A stretch of DNA of 64,000 nt from GCA-2693325 sp036343635 (lineage in GTDB: Bacteria > Latescibacterota > UBA2968 > UBA8231). Shown here one piece after another: positions 25,774-33,949 of the stretch. Under the pieces are notes generated by a model that had not been told where the DNA came from, searched no databases, and worked only from the letters and a program-made list of their open reading frames with translations. The position numbers were made by a program, and so were the translations under genes. The stretch's first letter is position 1, and each line of letters starts with the position of its first letter. The stretch lies in the NCBI GenBank assembly GCA_036343635.1, contig JAYYVF010000017.1, positions 17,621 through 81,620 of the forward strand, in the 5' to 3' direction.

Positions 25774-28700
25774 ATGGGGCCTCTGAAAAAAATCACTTTA
25801 GTTTCATTATTTTGCTTATTGCAATTTAATGGCAATGAGGCAAGAGCGGGATTGATTTCGACTATCGCGGGGACCGGCTCTGATGGTTTCAGTGGGGATG
25901 GGTCAGCAGCAACAAGTGCTAAATTTGATCCGGAAGCCGAATGTTTTCGTGTCGCAGTGAATTCAGATGGCGATGTATATATTGCTGATGTTTCGAATAA
26001 TCGTATAAGGAAAATAAATGTAACCAATGGAAACATTTCTACTGTTGCCGGAGATGGATCTGCGGGATTTTCGGGAGACGGTGGCAATGCTACCTCTGCA
26101 AGTTTGAATCGACCTACAAATTTGGATTTTGATAGTAGTGGTAACATGTATGTACTTGATTCGGGAAACAACAGAATACGAAAGGTGGTTCTTTCATCAG
26201 GAGTTATTACTACCGTAGCTGGGCCAGGCAATCTAAGTGATCCGCGTGGCATTGCAGTTGATCCCAGCGGAGTTGTTTACGTAACGAATACATACGGTGA
26301 CGGATCTTTACAGAAAGTTGTTTCCGGTCAGCCGGATAATTTGACAACCGTTTTTAGCGGTGCTGGGTCAACTCACGATGTGGCGATTGATAATTCGGGA
26401 AATATTTTTGTAACCAACTCTAGCGGTGGATCTATTCGAAAAATTAATCCCTCTAATTATTCATCGACTGACTTAGCTACAGGTTTGTACGAGCCCCGGG
26501 CCATCGATGTAGGCCCGAGTGGTTATTTGTATGTCGCCGAGATTTACAATCATAGAATTATAAAGATCAATGCTTCCACGGGGCTTTTTACTACGATCGT
26601 AGGAGGAAACGGAGGCGGTTATTCGGGTGATGGAGCTCAGGCAATTTCGGCTCGTTTGAATAAGCCTATGGGGATAGGGGTCGATGATTGGGGAAATCTT
26701 TTTATCGCTGATACTGCAAATTCACGCATACGCTCAGTTACCGTGTTTCAAGGTACGAATCAGGCCACTTCAGGAATTGAAGATGCAGCTCAAAATCTTA
26801 ACCTTGTTGGTAGTCACAGTGGGGGAAGTTTGTCATATGCTATCGTGGCAAACCCTTCAAGGGGCAGTGTGAGTTTAAGTGGTAGAGCGGCTACTTATAC
26901 GCCGAATTCTAATTTCAATGGTACTGACTCTTTTACGTGGAAATTCTCTGATGGCATAATCGCTTCCGCGATTGGAACAGTTTCTATCACAGTAACTGCT
27001 GTTGACAATGATGCTCCGACAGCAACGTCTAAATCTGTGTCGGGTGACGAGGATAAGGTGCAGACCATTGTAATATCCGGTTCAGATCCCGATGGTGATA
27101 ACTTAAGGTATATTTTTTCCGCTTATCCTTCCAACGGCAGCGTGAGTCTTAGTGGTAACACGGTAACGTATACACCATCACAAAATTTTAATGGTTCAGA
27201 TAGTTTTTCCTTTTACGTTTCAGATGGAAACCTCAATTCTTCTAATGCGACCGTTTCCATCACAGTAAACGCCGTGGATGATATTCCCGAAGCAGAGTCG
27301 CAAACAGTTACTGTCACCAGTGGTGTACCAAAGACAATAATACTTTCCGGCGTGGATATAGAGGGGAATGCCTTATCGTATGAAATTGTTAAGCGTTCAA
27401 ATCCTTCGGCAGGTGATATATTCTTAAGTGGTAACCAAGTAATTTATACTCCGAACGAAAACTTCGTTGGTTCTGAAAGTTTTACTTTTGTTGTTAGTGA
27501 CGGCACGTTGACTTCTAAGGAAGGTGTAGTTTCTATCTTGACCGATCCCGACAATAGCTATGTTCCCCAGGCAATATCTCAGGTTGTTAAAGTTAATGAG
27601 GATACGGATCAGTCAATCGTTCTTTTTGGCAGCGACTTAGATGGAAATGTTCTAACCTACGCACTGTCTAATAATCCTTTACATGGGGTTGTGGTGCTAA
27701 AGGGTAATACAATCACGTATAGGCCGGCATTAAATTTTTCCGGTATGGACAGCCTTTTTTTTACTGTCTCAGACGGTGGGTTTGTCTCTTCTCCGGCGAA
27801 GGTTTTAATTGAAGTTAATGCCATAAACGATGCACCTATTGGCAATCGTCAGTGGTTTCTGGTTGAGGAAGATCAATCTCGAACAATCCTATTAACAGGC
27901 CACGATCCTGAAGGCGACGAACTGTCATATCAGCTATTGTCGAATCCTTTCAATGGCACTGCAACCCTGAATGGTAATACGGTAACATACACACCGTTTC
28001 CTGATTATACCGGCCCAGATAATTTCCTTTACGCTGTTTCTGATGATAGCCTGATGTCAGTCGCTGAAACAATATCGATATCGGTGAATGGATCGAACGA
28101 TCCACCTAAAGTGGCTTCACAGTTTGTTGTTGGGTTTCAGGATGTCCCCCAACTATTTGTGCTTGATAGTAGGGATGTTGATGGGGACCAACTAACGTAC
28201 AACCTGATATCGGGTCCAGTAAATGGTGATGTTAGCTTTCGTGACACGACGGCGCTATACGTGCCTTATGCGGGTTTTGTAGGTTTAGATGCTTTTAAAT
28301 ATACAGCCTCGGATGGCTTTGAAACTTCTTCTTTTGCCTTGGTTCAAATCGATATACGCGGCGAAAATAATGCGCCAATACTTGTTCCAATTGAGGATAG
28401 GTCTGTATACGAAGGAGACTCTATATCATTTTCGTTATTAGCTACGGATGTTGACGGAGATTCTCTGAGCTATTTTTTTGCTGAAAATCCAACGGGGTCT
28501 ATTTTAGTTGGAAATAGGTTTAGTTGGACGCCTACTTCAGATCAAAAAGGGACACATTATCTGGATTATGTTGTATCTGATGGCAATGGCGGTAGTGCCA
28601 GAGGAACTTTATGTATTGTTGTCAATCCAGAGACCTTAGAGGATTTGCTTGATCGTCCTGAAGGTGTGATTACTCTTGATTGGAATCAAACAGAAAATGA

Positions 28701-29598
28701 TCAGGGCCAACGAGTAAAATATGGTGTTGAAGCAGGTGATATATTCGAATTACAGATCTTTGGGAATGGACTGCCGGAGGTAAAAGGTTGGAGTGCAGAA
28801 ATAATTTATGACCCGGAACAGGCAAGTGTCGTAGAGAACAGTTTTGAGGTTGGATCGTTTTTGCCGGGAATTGTTTCTTTGTCACGAAATGATGTTGGAA
28901 AAATCATACTTGGTGGAGCATTACTGGATCGATCGTATAGTTCTTCTGGCGACGGCTTTCTGGGCACTATCGGCATTGAAGTCATTGAAGGGTATACTGG
29001 TTCCACAGACATCTATGTGAGTGAGACCAATCTACGTTTAAGCGAAGGTGAATCGCTAAAGAGTTTTGTCTATCATAAGGTTGAATTGAGCTCTGAAACA
29101 GATGTTGAAAGATTTGGCGATTTCAATTCTAGTGGCACTATTGATTTTGAGGATTTCTTTTTGTTTGCTGACGCGTTTGGTAGTCGAGATCGCAAGTATG
29201 ATTTAGACCGCAGCGGCGCTGTGGACTTCTCCGATTTTTTCATATTTGCGGATAATTTTGGCCGAAAGGAGGAAATGGCTAAGCTCATTGCATTAGCGGA
29301 ACAGTTGATCGGTCTTCCCGTGTCTACAACGCTTTATCCGAATTATCCTAATCCATTTAATACTGAAACCGTGATTCCGTACCGAGTGGATAGCCCATCG
29401 AAAGTGATAATAAATATTTTTGACATTAACGGACAGAAAATTCGAGAGCTAACAAATGATTTTCATGGTTCTGGCAATTTCAAAACGTATTGGGATGGTA
29501 GAAATGACAGGCATGAATTGGTTTCGTCAGGTATATATCTATGTTCAATGGATGTTGCTGGAAAAGTTTTGACGCGCAAAATGATGTTGATGAAGTAG
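25774..29598 (+). CDS. Giant NHL / cadherin-like / cohesin / dockerin protein with T9SS-type tail
   Basis: From the ATG at 25774 (GAGG site, clean signal peptide) this is 1274 residues. In order it has NHL-type propeller repeats (~28-325, with the motif STVAGDGSAGFSGDGG), then seven tandem ~90-residue cadherin/Ig-like repeats (~327-950, each with SYAIVANP-type, TYTPNSNFNGTDSF and TVSITV blocks). A cohesin-like beta domain follows (~960-1105, WSAEIIYDPEQ). A type I dockerin-like pair comes next, DFNSSGTIDFEDFF at ~1116 and DLDRSGAVDFSDFF at ~1143, each with calcium-loop acids. A FlgD/Por tail (YPNYPNPFN) closes the protein. It is probably a calcium-stiffened surface adhesin or scaffold. Longer starts upstream (25708, 25750) would obscure the signal peptide. 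Confidence 0.87.
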   Translation: MGPLKKITLVSLFCLLQFNGNEARAGLISTIAGTGSDGFSGDGSAATSAKFDPEAECFRVAVNSDGDVYIADVSNNRIRKINVTNGNISTVAGDGSAGFSGDGGNATSASLNRPTNLDFDSSGNMYVLDSGNNRIRKVVLSSGVITTVAGPGNLSDPRGIAVDPSGVVYVTNTYGDGSLQKVVSGQPDNLTTVFSGAGSTHDVAIDNSGNIFVTNSSGGSIRKINPSNYSSTDLATGLYEPRAIDVGPSGYLYVAEIYNHRIIKINASTGLFTTIVGGNGGGYSGDGAQAISARLNKPMGIGVDDWGNLFIADTANSRIRSVTVFQGTNQATSGIEDAAQNLNLVGSHSGGSLSYAIVANPSRGSVSLSGRAATYTPNSNFNGTDSFTWKFSDGIIASAIGTVSITVTAVDNDAPTATSKSVSGDEDKVQTIVISGSDPDGDNLRYIFSAYPSNGSVSLSGNTVTYTPSQNFNGSDSFSFYVSDGNLNSSNATVSITVNAVDDIPEAESQTVTVTSGVPKTIILSGVDIEGNALSYEIVKRSNPSAGDIFLSGNQVIYTPNENFVGSESFTFVVSDGTLTSKEGVVSILTDPDNSYVPQAISQVVKVNEDTDQSIVLFGSDLDGNVLTYALSNNPLHGVVVLKGNTITYRPALNFSGMDSLFFTVSDGGFVSSPAKVLIEVNAINDAPIGNRQWFLVEEDQSRTILLTGHDPEGDELSYQLLSNPFNGTATLNGNTVTYTPFPDYTGPDNFLYAVSDDSLMSVAETISISVNGSNDPPKVASQFVVGFQDVPQLFVLDSRDVDGDQLTYNLISGPVNGDVSFRDTTALYVPYAGFVGLDAFKYTASDGFETSSFALVQIDIRGENNAPILVPIEDRSVYEGDSISFSLLATDVDGDSLSYFFAENPTGSILVGNRFSWTPTSDQKGTHYLDYVVSDGNGGSARGTLCIVVNPETLEDLLDRPEGVITLDWNQTENDQGQRVKYGVEAGDIFELQIFGNGLPEVKGWSAEIIYDPEQASVVENSFEVGSFLPGIVSLSRNDVGKIILGGALLDRSYSSSGDGFLGTIGIEVIEGYTGSTDIYVSETNLRLSEGESLKSFVYHKVELSSETDVERFGDFNSSGTIDFEDFFLFADAFGSRDRKYDLDRSGAVDFSDFFIFADNFGRKEEMAKLIALAEQLIGLPVSTTLYPNYPNPFNTETVIPYRVDSPSKVIINIFDINGQKIRELTNDFHGSGNFKTYWDGRNDRHELVSSGIYLCSMDVAGKVLTRKMMLMK

Positions 29599-29610
29599 AA
29601 AGTATAATGC

Positions 29611-30387
29611 TTATATTCGGTTGCGAATATCGTCATACATTGTTTCTGCTCCATTAACGATTAATTCCATGTCTGATCCACATTGGCACCATTGTATGCC
29701 TCTTTTAATAGCTTCTAAAGCAGCTTCAGGGAAAGCTCCCATCCCCATACCTACATAGAGTCCCGCCTCACGTCCTTTCTGCACCGTTGTTTCGATCAGT
29801 TCTATTACTTCAGGATCTGATGTTTTTCCGAGTTTATTTACAGATCCCGAAAGATCCATCGGGCCAAGACACAAGCTATCCAGTCCAGGAATTTCAACGA
29901 TTCGGTCCAAGTCTTTTACTACAGATTTAGATTCTATTTGTACGCATACAAAAATATTTTTACTGGCGTGGTCCAAATATTTATTCAATTCTAATCGACC
30001 GTAGTCTGTTGGTCTGCGAGGTCCAAAACCACGTGTTCCATCAGGTGGATAATAACAGGCATCGACAAAGCTTTTTATTTCCTCGTAAGTTTTTGCCTGC
30101 GGCAGAATAATTCCATCGGCACCGTTATCAAGAACGCGCTTTATCCAGCCTATTTCGCCGGAGGGGATACGCACAAATCCAGGTGTTTTAGCAGCCCGAC
30201 AGGCAATCAGGTGACCAACCATAGATTCTATGCTGCTGGGACTATGTTCTAGATCAATCCATATGAAATCACAAGCAGCTGCAAGAGCCTCGGTAATAGA
30301 TAGATCGGCGAAGGTAACGGCAGAGCCCAGGCATGGCTGTCCGGAATCCATTTTTTCTATAAAATTCTTAAGGTTTGAGTTTGCCAC
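29611..30387 (-). CDS. HpcH/HpaI-family aldolase
   Basis: The 258-residue barrel has the class II pyruvate-aldolase signatures FIWIDLEHSP, VRIPSGEIGWIKRVLDNGADGIILPQ, ACYYPPDGTRGFGPRR and VCVQIESKSVV, with the metal Glu in the last block and an Asp in LGPMDLSGS. Members split 2-keto-3-deoxy sugar acids or 4-hydroxy-2-oxo acids into pyruvate and an aldehyde. It is the last gene of a four-gene reverse-strand cluster, one base after the flavin monooxygenase stop, and fits sugar-acid catabolism. Confidence 0.87.
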   Translation of the reverse strand: MANSNLKNFIEKMDSGQPCLGSAVTFADLSITEALAAACDFIWIDLEHSPSSIESMVGHLIACRAAKTPGFVRIPSGEIGWIKRVLDNGADGIILPQAKTYEEIKSFVDACYYPPDGTRGFGPRRPTDYGRLELNKYLDHASKNIFVCVQIESKSVVKDLDRIVEIPGLDSLCLGPMDLSGSVNKLGKTSDPEVIELIETTVQKGREAGLYVGMGMGAFPEAALEAIKRGIQWCQCGSDMELIVNGAETMYDDIRNRI

Positions 30388-30388
30388 G

Positions 30389-31504
30389 TTAGATCGTTTC
30401 TGTGTTTTTCAAAATGATATCATTGAATGCAGGCAACACCTGATGTGTGAACAATTCTAAAGACCGAATCCATTTTAGTCGGTCATCCCAATCATGCGCG
30501 ACCAGCACTATATTTCCAAAATTGCCCACGTCCTCGCGGAGTTTAATGAGTTTTTCTGTGACTGTTTGTGGGCTACCGGCAATAACGACTTCTTCCATGA
30601 AGTAGTCCAAGTCAATGTCTTCATCTTTCATTTCTGAATGGGGTTTCCATATGTCGATTCCCGTTGCGGCTGTTCTTCGAGTTAACTCTAATATGTATTT
30701 GATACATTTACCCAGTGATCCTTCTCGGGCAAACTCCTGAGCTTCGTTATCTGTTTCTGTTACAAATATATTGCGAGAAACTGCCCAGTTCTCAGGGGAG
30801 ATTGGTAGCCCGGAAATAGAAGCTCCTTTTTTGTATGTTTCCCACTGAGCGGCAAGAACCATTGGATGAATCATATGATGGGAAATGAAGCGGAATCCCT
30901 TGCTCGCAGCTATTTCTAATCCCTTTGAGGATCGGCTCACAGCTGGAACGTAAATAGGGGGTAGTGGTTTCTGTAGAGGTTTATGTAGGGCGCCAATACC
31001 CAATTCATTATCAATATGTTCTTCGAGATTTAAATCGGTAAATTGACCTTTAAACCTGTAAGGTGGATCCGAAGTCCAAATATTTAAAATACAATCGATG
31101 GCCTCAGACACACGCTGCCCGATTTCTGGTGGGTCAACATTGAATGCTTCCAAGTCTGTCGGGACCGCCCCAGGACCAAAACAGACATTTAAGCGACCAT
31201 GCGAAAGATGATCCAGAAAAGCGAGGCGATTCGCAACGTGTACGGGATTGTGATACGCCAGACAGACAGGAGCAGGCCCCACACGAATATTTTTTGTGAG
31301 GCCTAAAACTTTTCCGAGGAAAATTTCGGGGGAGGTAATATTCTCGTAAATTGATGAGTGGTGTTCACCAACCCAAAAGTCGTCAATTCCCAATTCATCG
31401 CATTTTACTGCTAACTCTATGTCCTCATCGAAACATTGAGAAAGAGGTTTGTTCGGGTCATGTACTGGCATGACAAACATACCGGTTTTTATACTGTTAA
31501 CCAT
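30389..31504 (-). CDS. LLM-class flavin-dependent oxidoreductase
   Basis: The 371-residue luciferase-like monooxygenase contains DDFWVGEHHSS, VGPAPVCLAYHNPVHVANRLAFLDHLSHGRL and FGPGAVP blocks typical of bacterial luciferase/alkanal-monooxygenase-like barrels using FMN. The substrate is not evident. It is 6 bp downstream of the dehydrogenase gene and one base before the aldolase, so the three are a transcription unit. An oxygenase in this setting suggests breakdown of an organic acid or related compound. Confidence 0.85.
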   Translation of the reverse strand: MVNSIKTGMFVMPVHDPNKPLSQCFDEDIELAVKCDELGIDDFWVGEHHSSIYENITSPEIFLGKVLGLTKNIRVGPAPVCLAYHNPVHVANRLAFLDHLSHGRLNVCFGPGAVPTDLEAFNVDPPEIGQRVSEAIDCILNIWTSDPPYRFKGQFTDLNLEEHIDNELGIGALHKPLQKPLPPIYVPAVSRSSKGLEIAASKGFRFISHHMIHPMVLAAQWETYKKGASISGLPISPENWAVSRNIFVTETDNEAQEFAREGSLGKCIKYILELTRRTAATGIDIWKPHSEMKDEDIDLDYFMEEVVIAGSPQTVTEKLIKLREDVGNFGNIVLVAHDWDDRLKWIRSLELFTHQVLPAFNDIILKNTETI

Positions 31505-31510
31505 GTGCTT

Positions 31511-32554
31511 CTATTCCTCAATAGAGATAGAGAACTTCTTACAGAGCTCTTCTATTTGTTTCCAAGTTTCAGGATCTACAGGGATTCCCGTTTTTTCGCG
31601 CTCGATTTTAGTTTGAAACTCTAATTCACCAGGGACCATAACTTCTTCAACGCCTTCAACAGGAATTGAAGATTTCATGTATTCAACAGTCTCGCTCATT
31701 AATTTTGAAAAAACATTCGATTCTGTGAAAGAGTTCGTATTCAATATGATGAAACAAACACCGTTGCCAAACACATTCGTGGCTGTGGAACTAATGCCCG
31801 AAAAAACGGCTCCTAATATCTCTACGAGCAATCCCAGTGCGTATCCTTTGTGACCGACGTTACCTCCCATTGGAAGGATGCCACCCGGAGGATCACCGTA
31901 AAAGCCATTTGCATCATTTGTCGGTTTGCCCTCTCCATCTAAAATCCAGCCGTCGGGAACGGGTTTATTCTCATTTCTATAGAATCGGACTTTTCCTTCC
32001 GGAGCCACGGAGGTTGAGAAATCTGCAACAATTGGATTGCCTTCCGTAGGGGCCCCGTAGGCAATGGGGTTGGTCGCAAGCCGTCCTTCCCGTCCACCAA
32101 AGGGTAGGACGTGGTGACCGTATATCGGAGAGTTGCAGGTTGCAATGGCGATCATTCCTGCCTCTGCAGCCTTTGTAACATAGGAACCCAGTCGTCCTAC
32201 GTGATTACAATTTCGAGTAATAACACAAGCCGTTTTATGTTGGCGCGCAATCTCTATTCCCATATCGATTGCCGCGGTGGCACCCACTGCACCAAACCCC
32301 TGGCCGCAATCAACCTCTGCGGTAGTGTCACTGGTCATTTTTTTTTCGACTATGGCTTTCGTTTTAAGACTCCCATTTTCAATAAAGCCGACATACTCGG
32401 GAATTCGGATTATTCCATGCGAGTCATGTCCTAGCATGCTACTCAAAACAAGCTCATGGGTTGCCAGGTCGGCTTCCGCTTCATGCGCTCCGACACTTTG
32501 AAACAGTGAGCTTCCAATTTTATAGAGCTTTGCGGCGGAATGAAATTCACTCAT
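31511..32554 (-). CDS. Malate/L-lactate dehydrogenase (Ldh2 family)
   Basis: The 347-residue NAD(P)-dependent oxidoreductase has the Ldh2/MdhII/YlbC family blocks GHDSHGIIRIPEYV, NCNHVGRLGSYV, GREGRLATNPIAYG and NVGHKGYALGLLVEIL. Relatives oxidise or reduce 2-hydroxy acids such as malate, lactate, ureidoglycolate or diketogulonate. The ATG lies 3 nt after the stop of a possible short frame (32558-32734) and 6 bp separate it from the next gene. Its place between a Gfo/Idh-type enzyme and an aldolase suggests oxidation of a sugar-derived acid. Confidence 0.87.
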   Translation of the reverse strand: MSEFHSAAKLYKIGSSLFQSVGAHEAEADLATHELVLSSMLGHDSHGIIRIPEYVGFIENGSLKTKAIVEKKMTSDTTAEVDCGQGFGAVGATAAIDMGIEIARQHKTACVITRNCNHVGRLGSYVTKAAEAGMIAIATCNSPIYGHHVLPFGGREGRLATNPIAYGAPTEGNPIVADFSTSVAPEGKVRFYRNENKPVPDGWILDGEGKPTNDANGFYGDPPGGILPMGGNVGHKGYALGLLVEILGAVFSGISSTATNVFGNGVCFIILNTNSFTESNVFSKLMSETVEYMKSSIPVEGVEEVMVPGELEFQTKIEREKTGIPVDPETWKQIEELCKKFSISIEE

Positions 32555-32557
32555 AAA

Positions 32558-32734
32558 TTAGATAGTTGTTACGCCGTTTTCGTTAAAGTTCATTAGATTG
32601 TAGAATTTGTTGCCAGCAAAGTTAATATCTGGGCCATGTACATTCCAACATATAGCACGCGTAGGCAACTTACAGGTAAAACTTTCGGTAATTGTGATTT
32701 GCCTGTAGTTCCTCTGCGGAATGGCTCCTCCTGT
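32558..32734 (-). pseudogene. Possible short coding remnant between two catabolic genes
   Basis: This 58-codon frame has no ATG, but its end looks protein-like (ICWNVHGPDINFAGNKFYNL), and its stop lies three bases before the dehydrogenase ATG. A TAG precedes it, and an AGGAGGAG tract lies inside its first codons. It may be the 3' remnant of a decayed gene or a small protein with a non-standard start. A competing ATG frame in another register also exists. Confidence 0.25.
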
Positions 32735-32790
32735 CTATGATTCTCACGAAACATGGACCAATATCCGTTTTCTGAAAAATTCTATGATTA

Positions 32791-33741
32791 TCAATTTTCT
32801 TTAGAGTTTTTGTCTATAGCTTTCTGTATTCGGTCAATTGTTTCCATGACAGGGAGACACTTACTGCAACTAGTAAGAGCAGTGCGTCCTTCCCGTATTG
32901 CTGCAAAAAATTCCATATTCTGGGCTTTAAAACCACCTGTCTTTTGTTTGATTGGGAGTTCATTCCCGTCCATTTCGAAAATTTTCCCATTTTTTACGAA
33001 AAGTGTTGTTTCAGTTCCGATCAGTCGGTAATTACTCTGTATTGGGCCATGATGATTAAAGGATTGTGCGGAGGTTACAAGAGTACCATTTCTTGAACGC
33101 ATTCCTATAGATAAATCCATGGGGATATCAAGATCAGAATGTAAGGGGCCGGCCTGACCCCAAACTTGTTCTATGTCGTTACCAAGCAGCCAGTGAACCA
33201 TATCAACCATGTGGCACGCCTGATGCCAAAGGAGGTCATCGACCCAAGATCGTTTTTTCCCAAAACGATTTTCATTTTTTCTACGAAAAAAATATGTTTG
33301 TTGTATGATATGATGGGGGGTGAATTTTCCTTCAGAGATATGCTCAGCTATAGTTCTAAATTCTGGGCTATATCGTTGCGTATGGCCTACCATACATACT
33401 TTCCCAGAGCTTTTTTCTATTTCAACGATATTCTGTGATTCTTCGAGGGATAGCCCCATTGGTATTTCGATTAAAACATGGAGGCCTGCATTCATTGCCT
33501 TTGTAGCTTGTTCGCAATGCACTTGATTCGGAGAGCATAGTATGATTGCATCTAGTTCTTTGTTTTCAATAAATGAATCGTAATCGAGAGACCAATCAGG
33601 TATCTTCCACGTTTTTGCCAGTTCCTCTGTGTCGCCACTGATCCCACCGCAGATAGAAATGGCATCAACGTCCGTTATCTGGCTGAGTGCTTCCAAATGT
33701 GTTTGGCCCTGGGCCCCTTCTCCAACGATCCCGATTTTCAT
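32791..33741 (-). CDS. Gfo/Idh/MocA-family oxidoreductase
   Basis: The 316-residue protein starts with a Rossmann fold (KIGIVGEGAQGQTHLEAL), and has AIILCSPNQVHCEQATKAM and HVLIEIPMGLSLEES, the place where most members read EKP (here EIP). A histidine-containing WHQACHMVDMVHWLLG block follows at ~170-185. These NAD(P) enzymes act on sugars, inositols and their acids. It is probably the first gene of the four-gene reverse-strand cluster. The change of the usual Lys in EKP to Ile may affect catalysis, since that lysine is conserved in many active members. Confidence 0.83.
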   Translation of the reverse strand: MKIGIVGEGAQGQTHLEALSQITDVDAISICGGISGDTEELAKTWKIPDWSLDYDSFIENKELDAIILCSPNQVHCEQATKAMNAGLHVLIEIPMGLSLEESQNIVEIEKSSGKVCMVGHTQRYSPEFRTIAEHISEGKFTPHHIIQQTYFFRRKNENRFGKKRSWVDDLLWHQACHMVDMVHWLLGNDIEQVWGQAGPLHSDLDIPMDLSIGMRSRNGTLVTSAQSFNHHGPIQSNYRLIGTETTLFVKNGKIFEMDGNELPIKQKTGGFKAQNMEFFAAIREGRTALTSCSKCLPVMETIDRIQKAIDKNSKEN

Positions 33742-33949
33742 ATGTATTTTCTTTCGTAATAAATAAGTTTCATTGGGTCAATTTTTTTTTGTTTAGGACA
33801 AGAAAGGCCAAGATTAAAAGTCAAAAAAATTAGTTGTAAAGTTGTAAATATGTTGTATGTAATATATTGATCAATATTTAATTTATCTATTTGTCGCTTA
33901 ATCGGTCCAATACCCGAAATAATTTATAATCCCGTGAGGGATAGAGCGA

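Noticed and set aside
26755..28630. DNA-level tandem repeat or CRISPR-like array in the giant protein gene
   Set aside because: The repetition is of ~90-residue protein domains with divergent DNA; no regular short repeats with spacers exist anywhere in the window.
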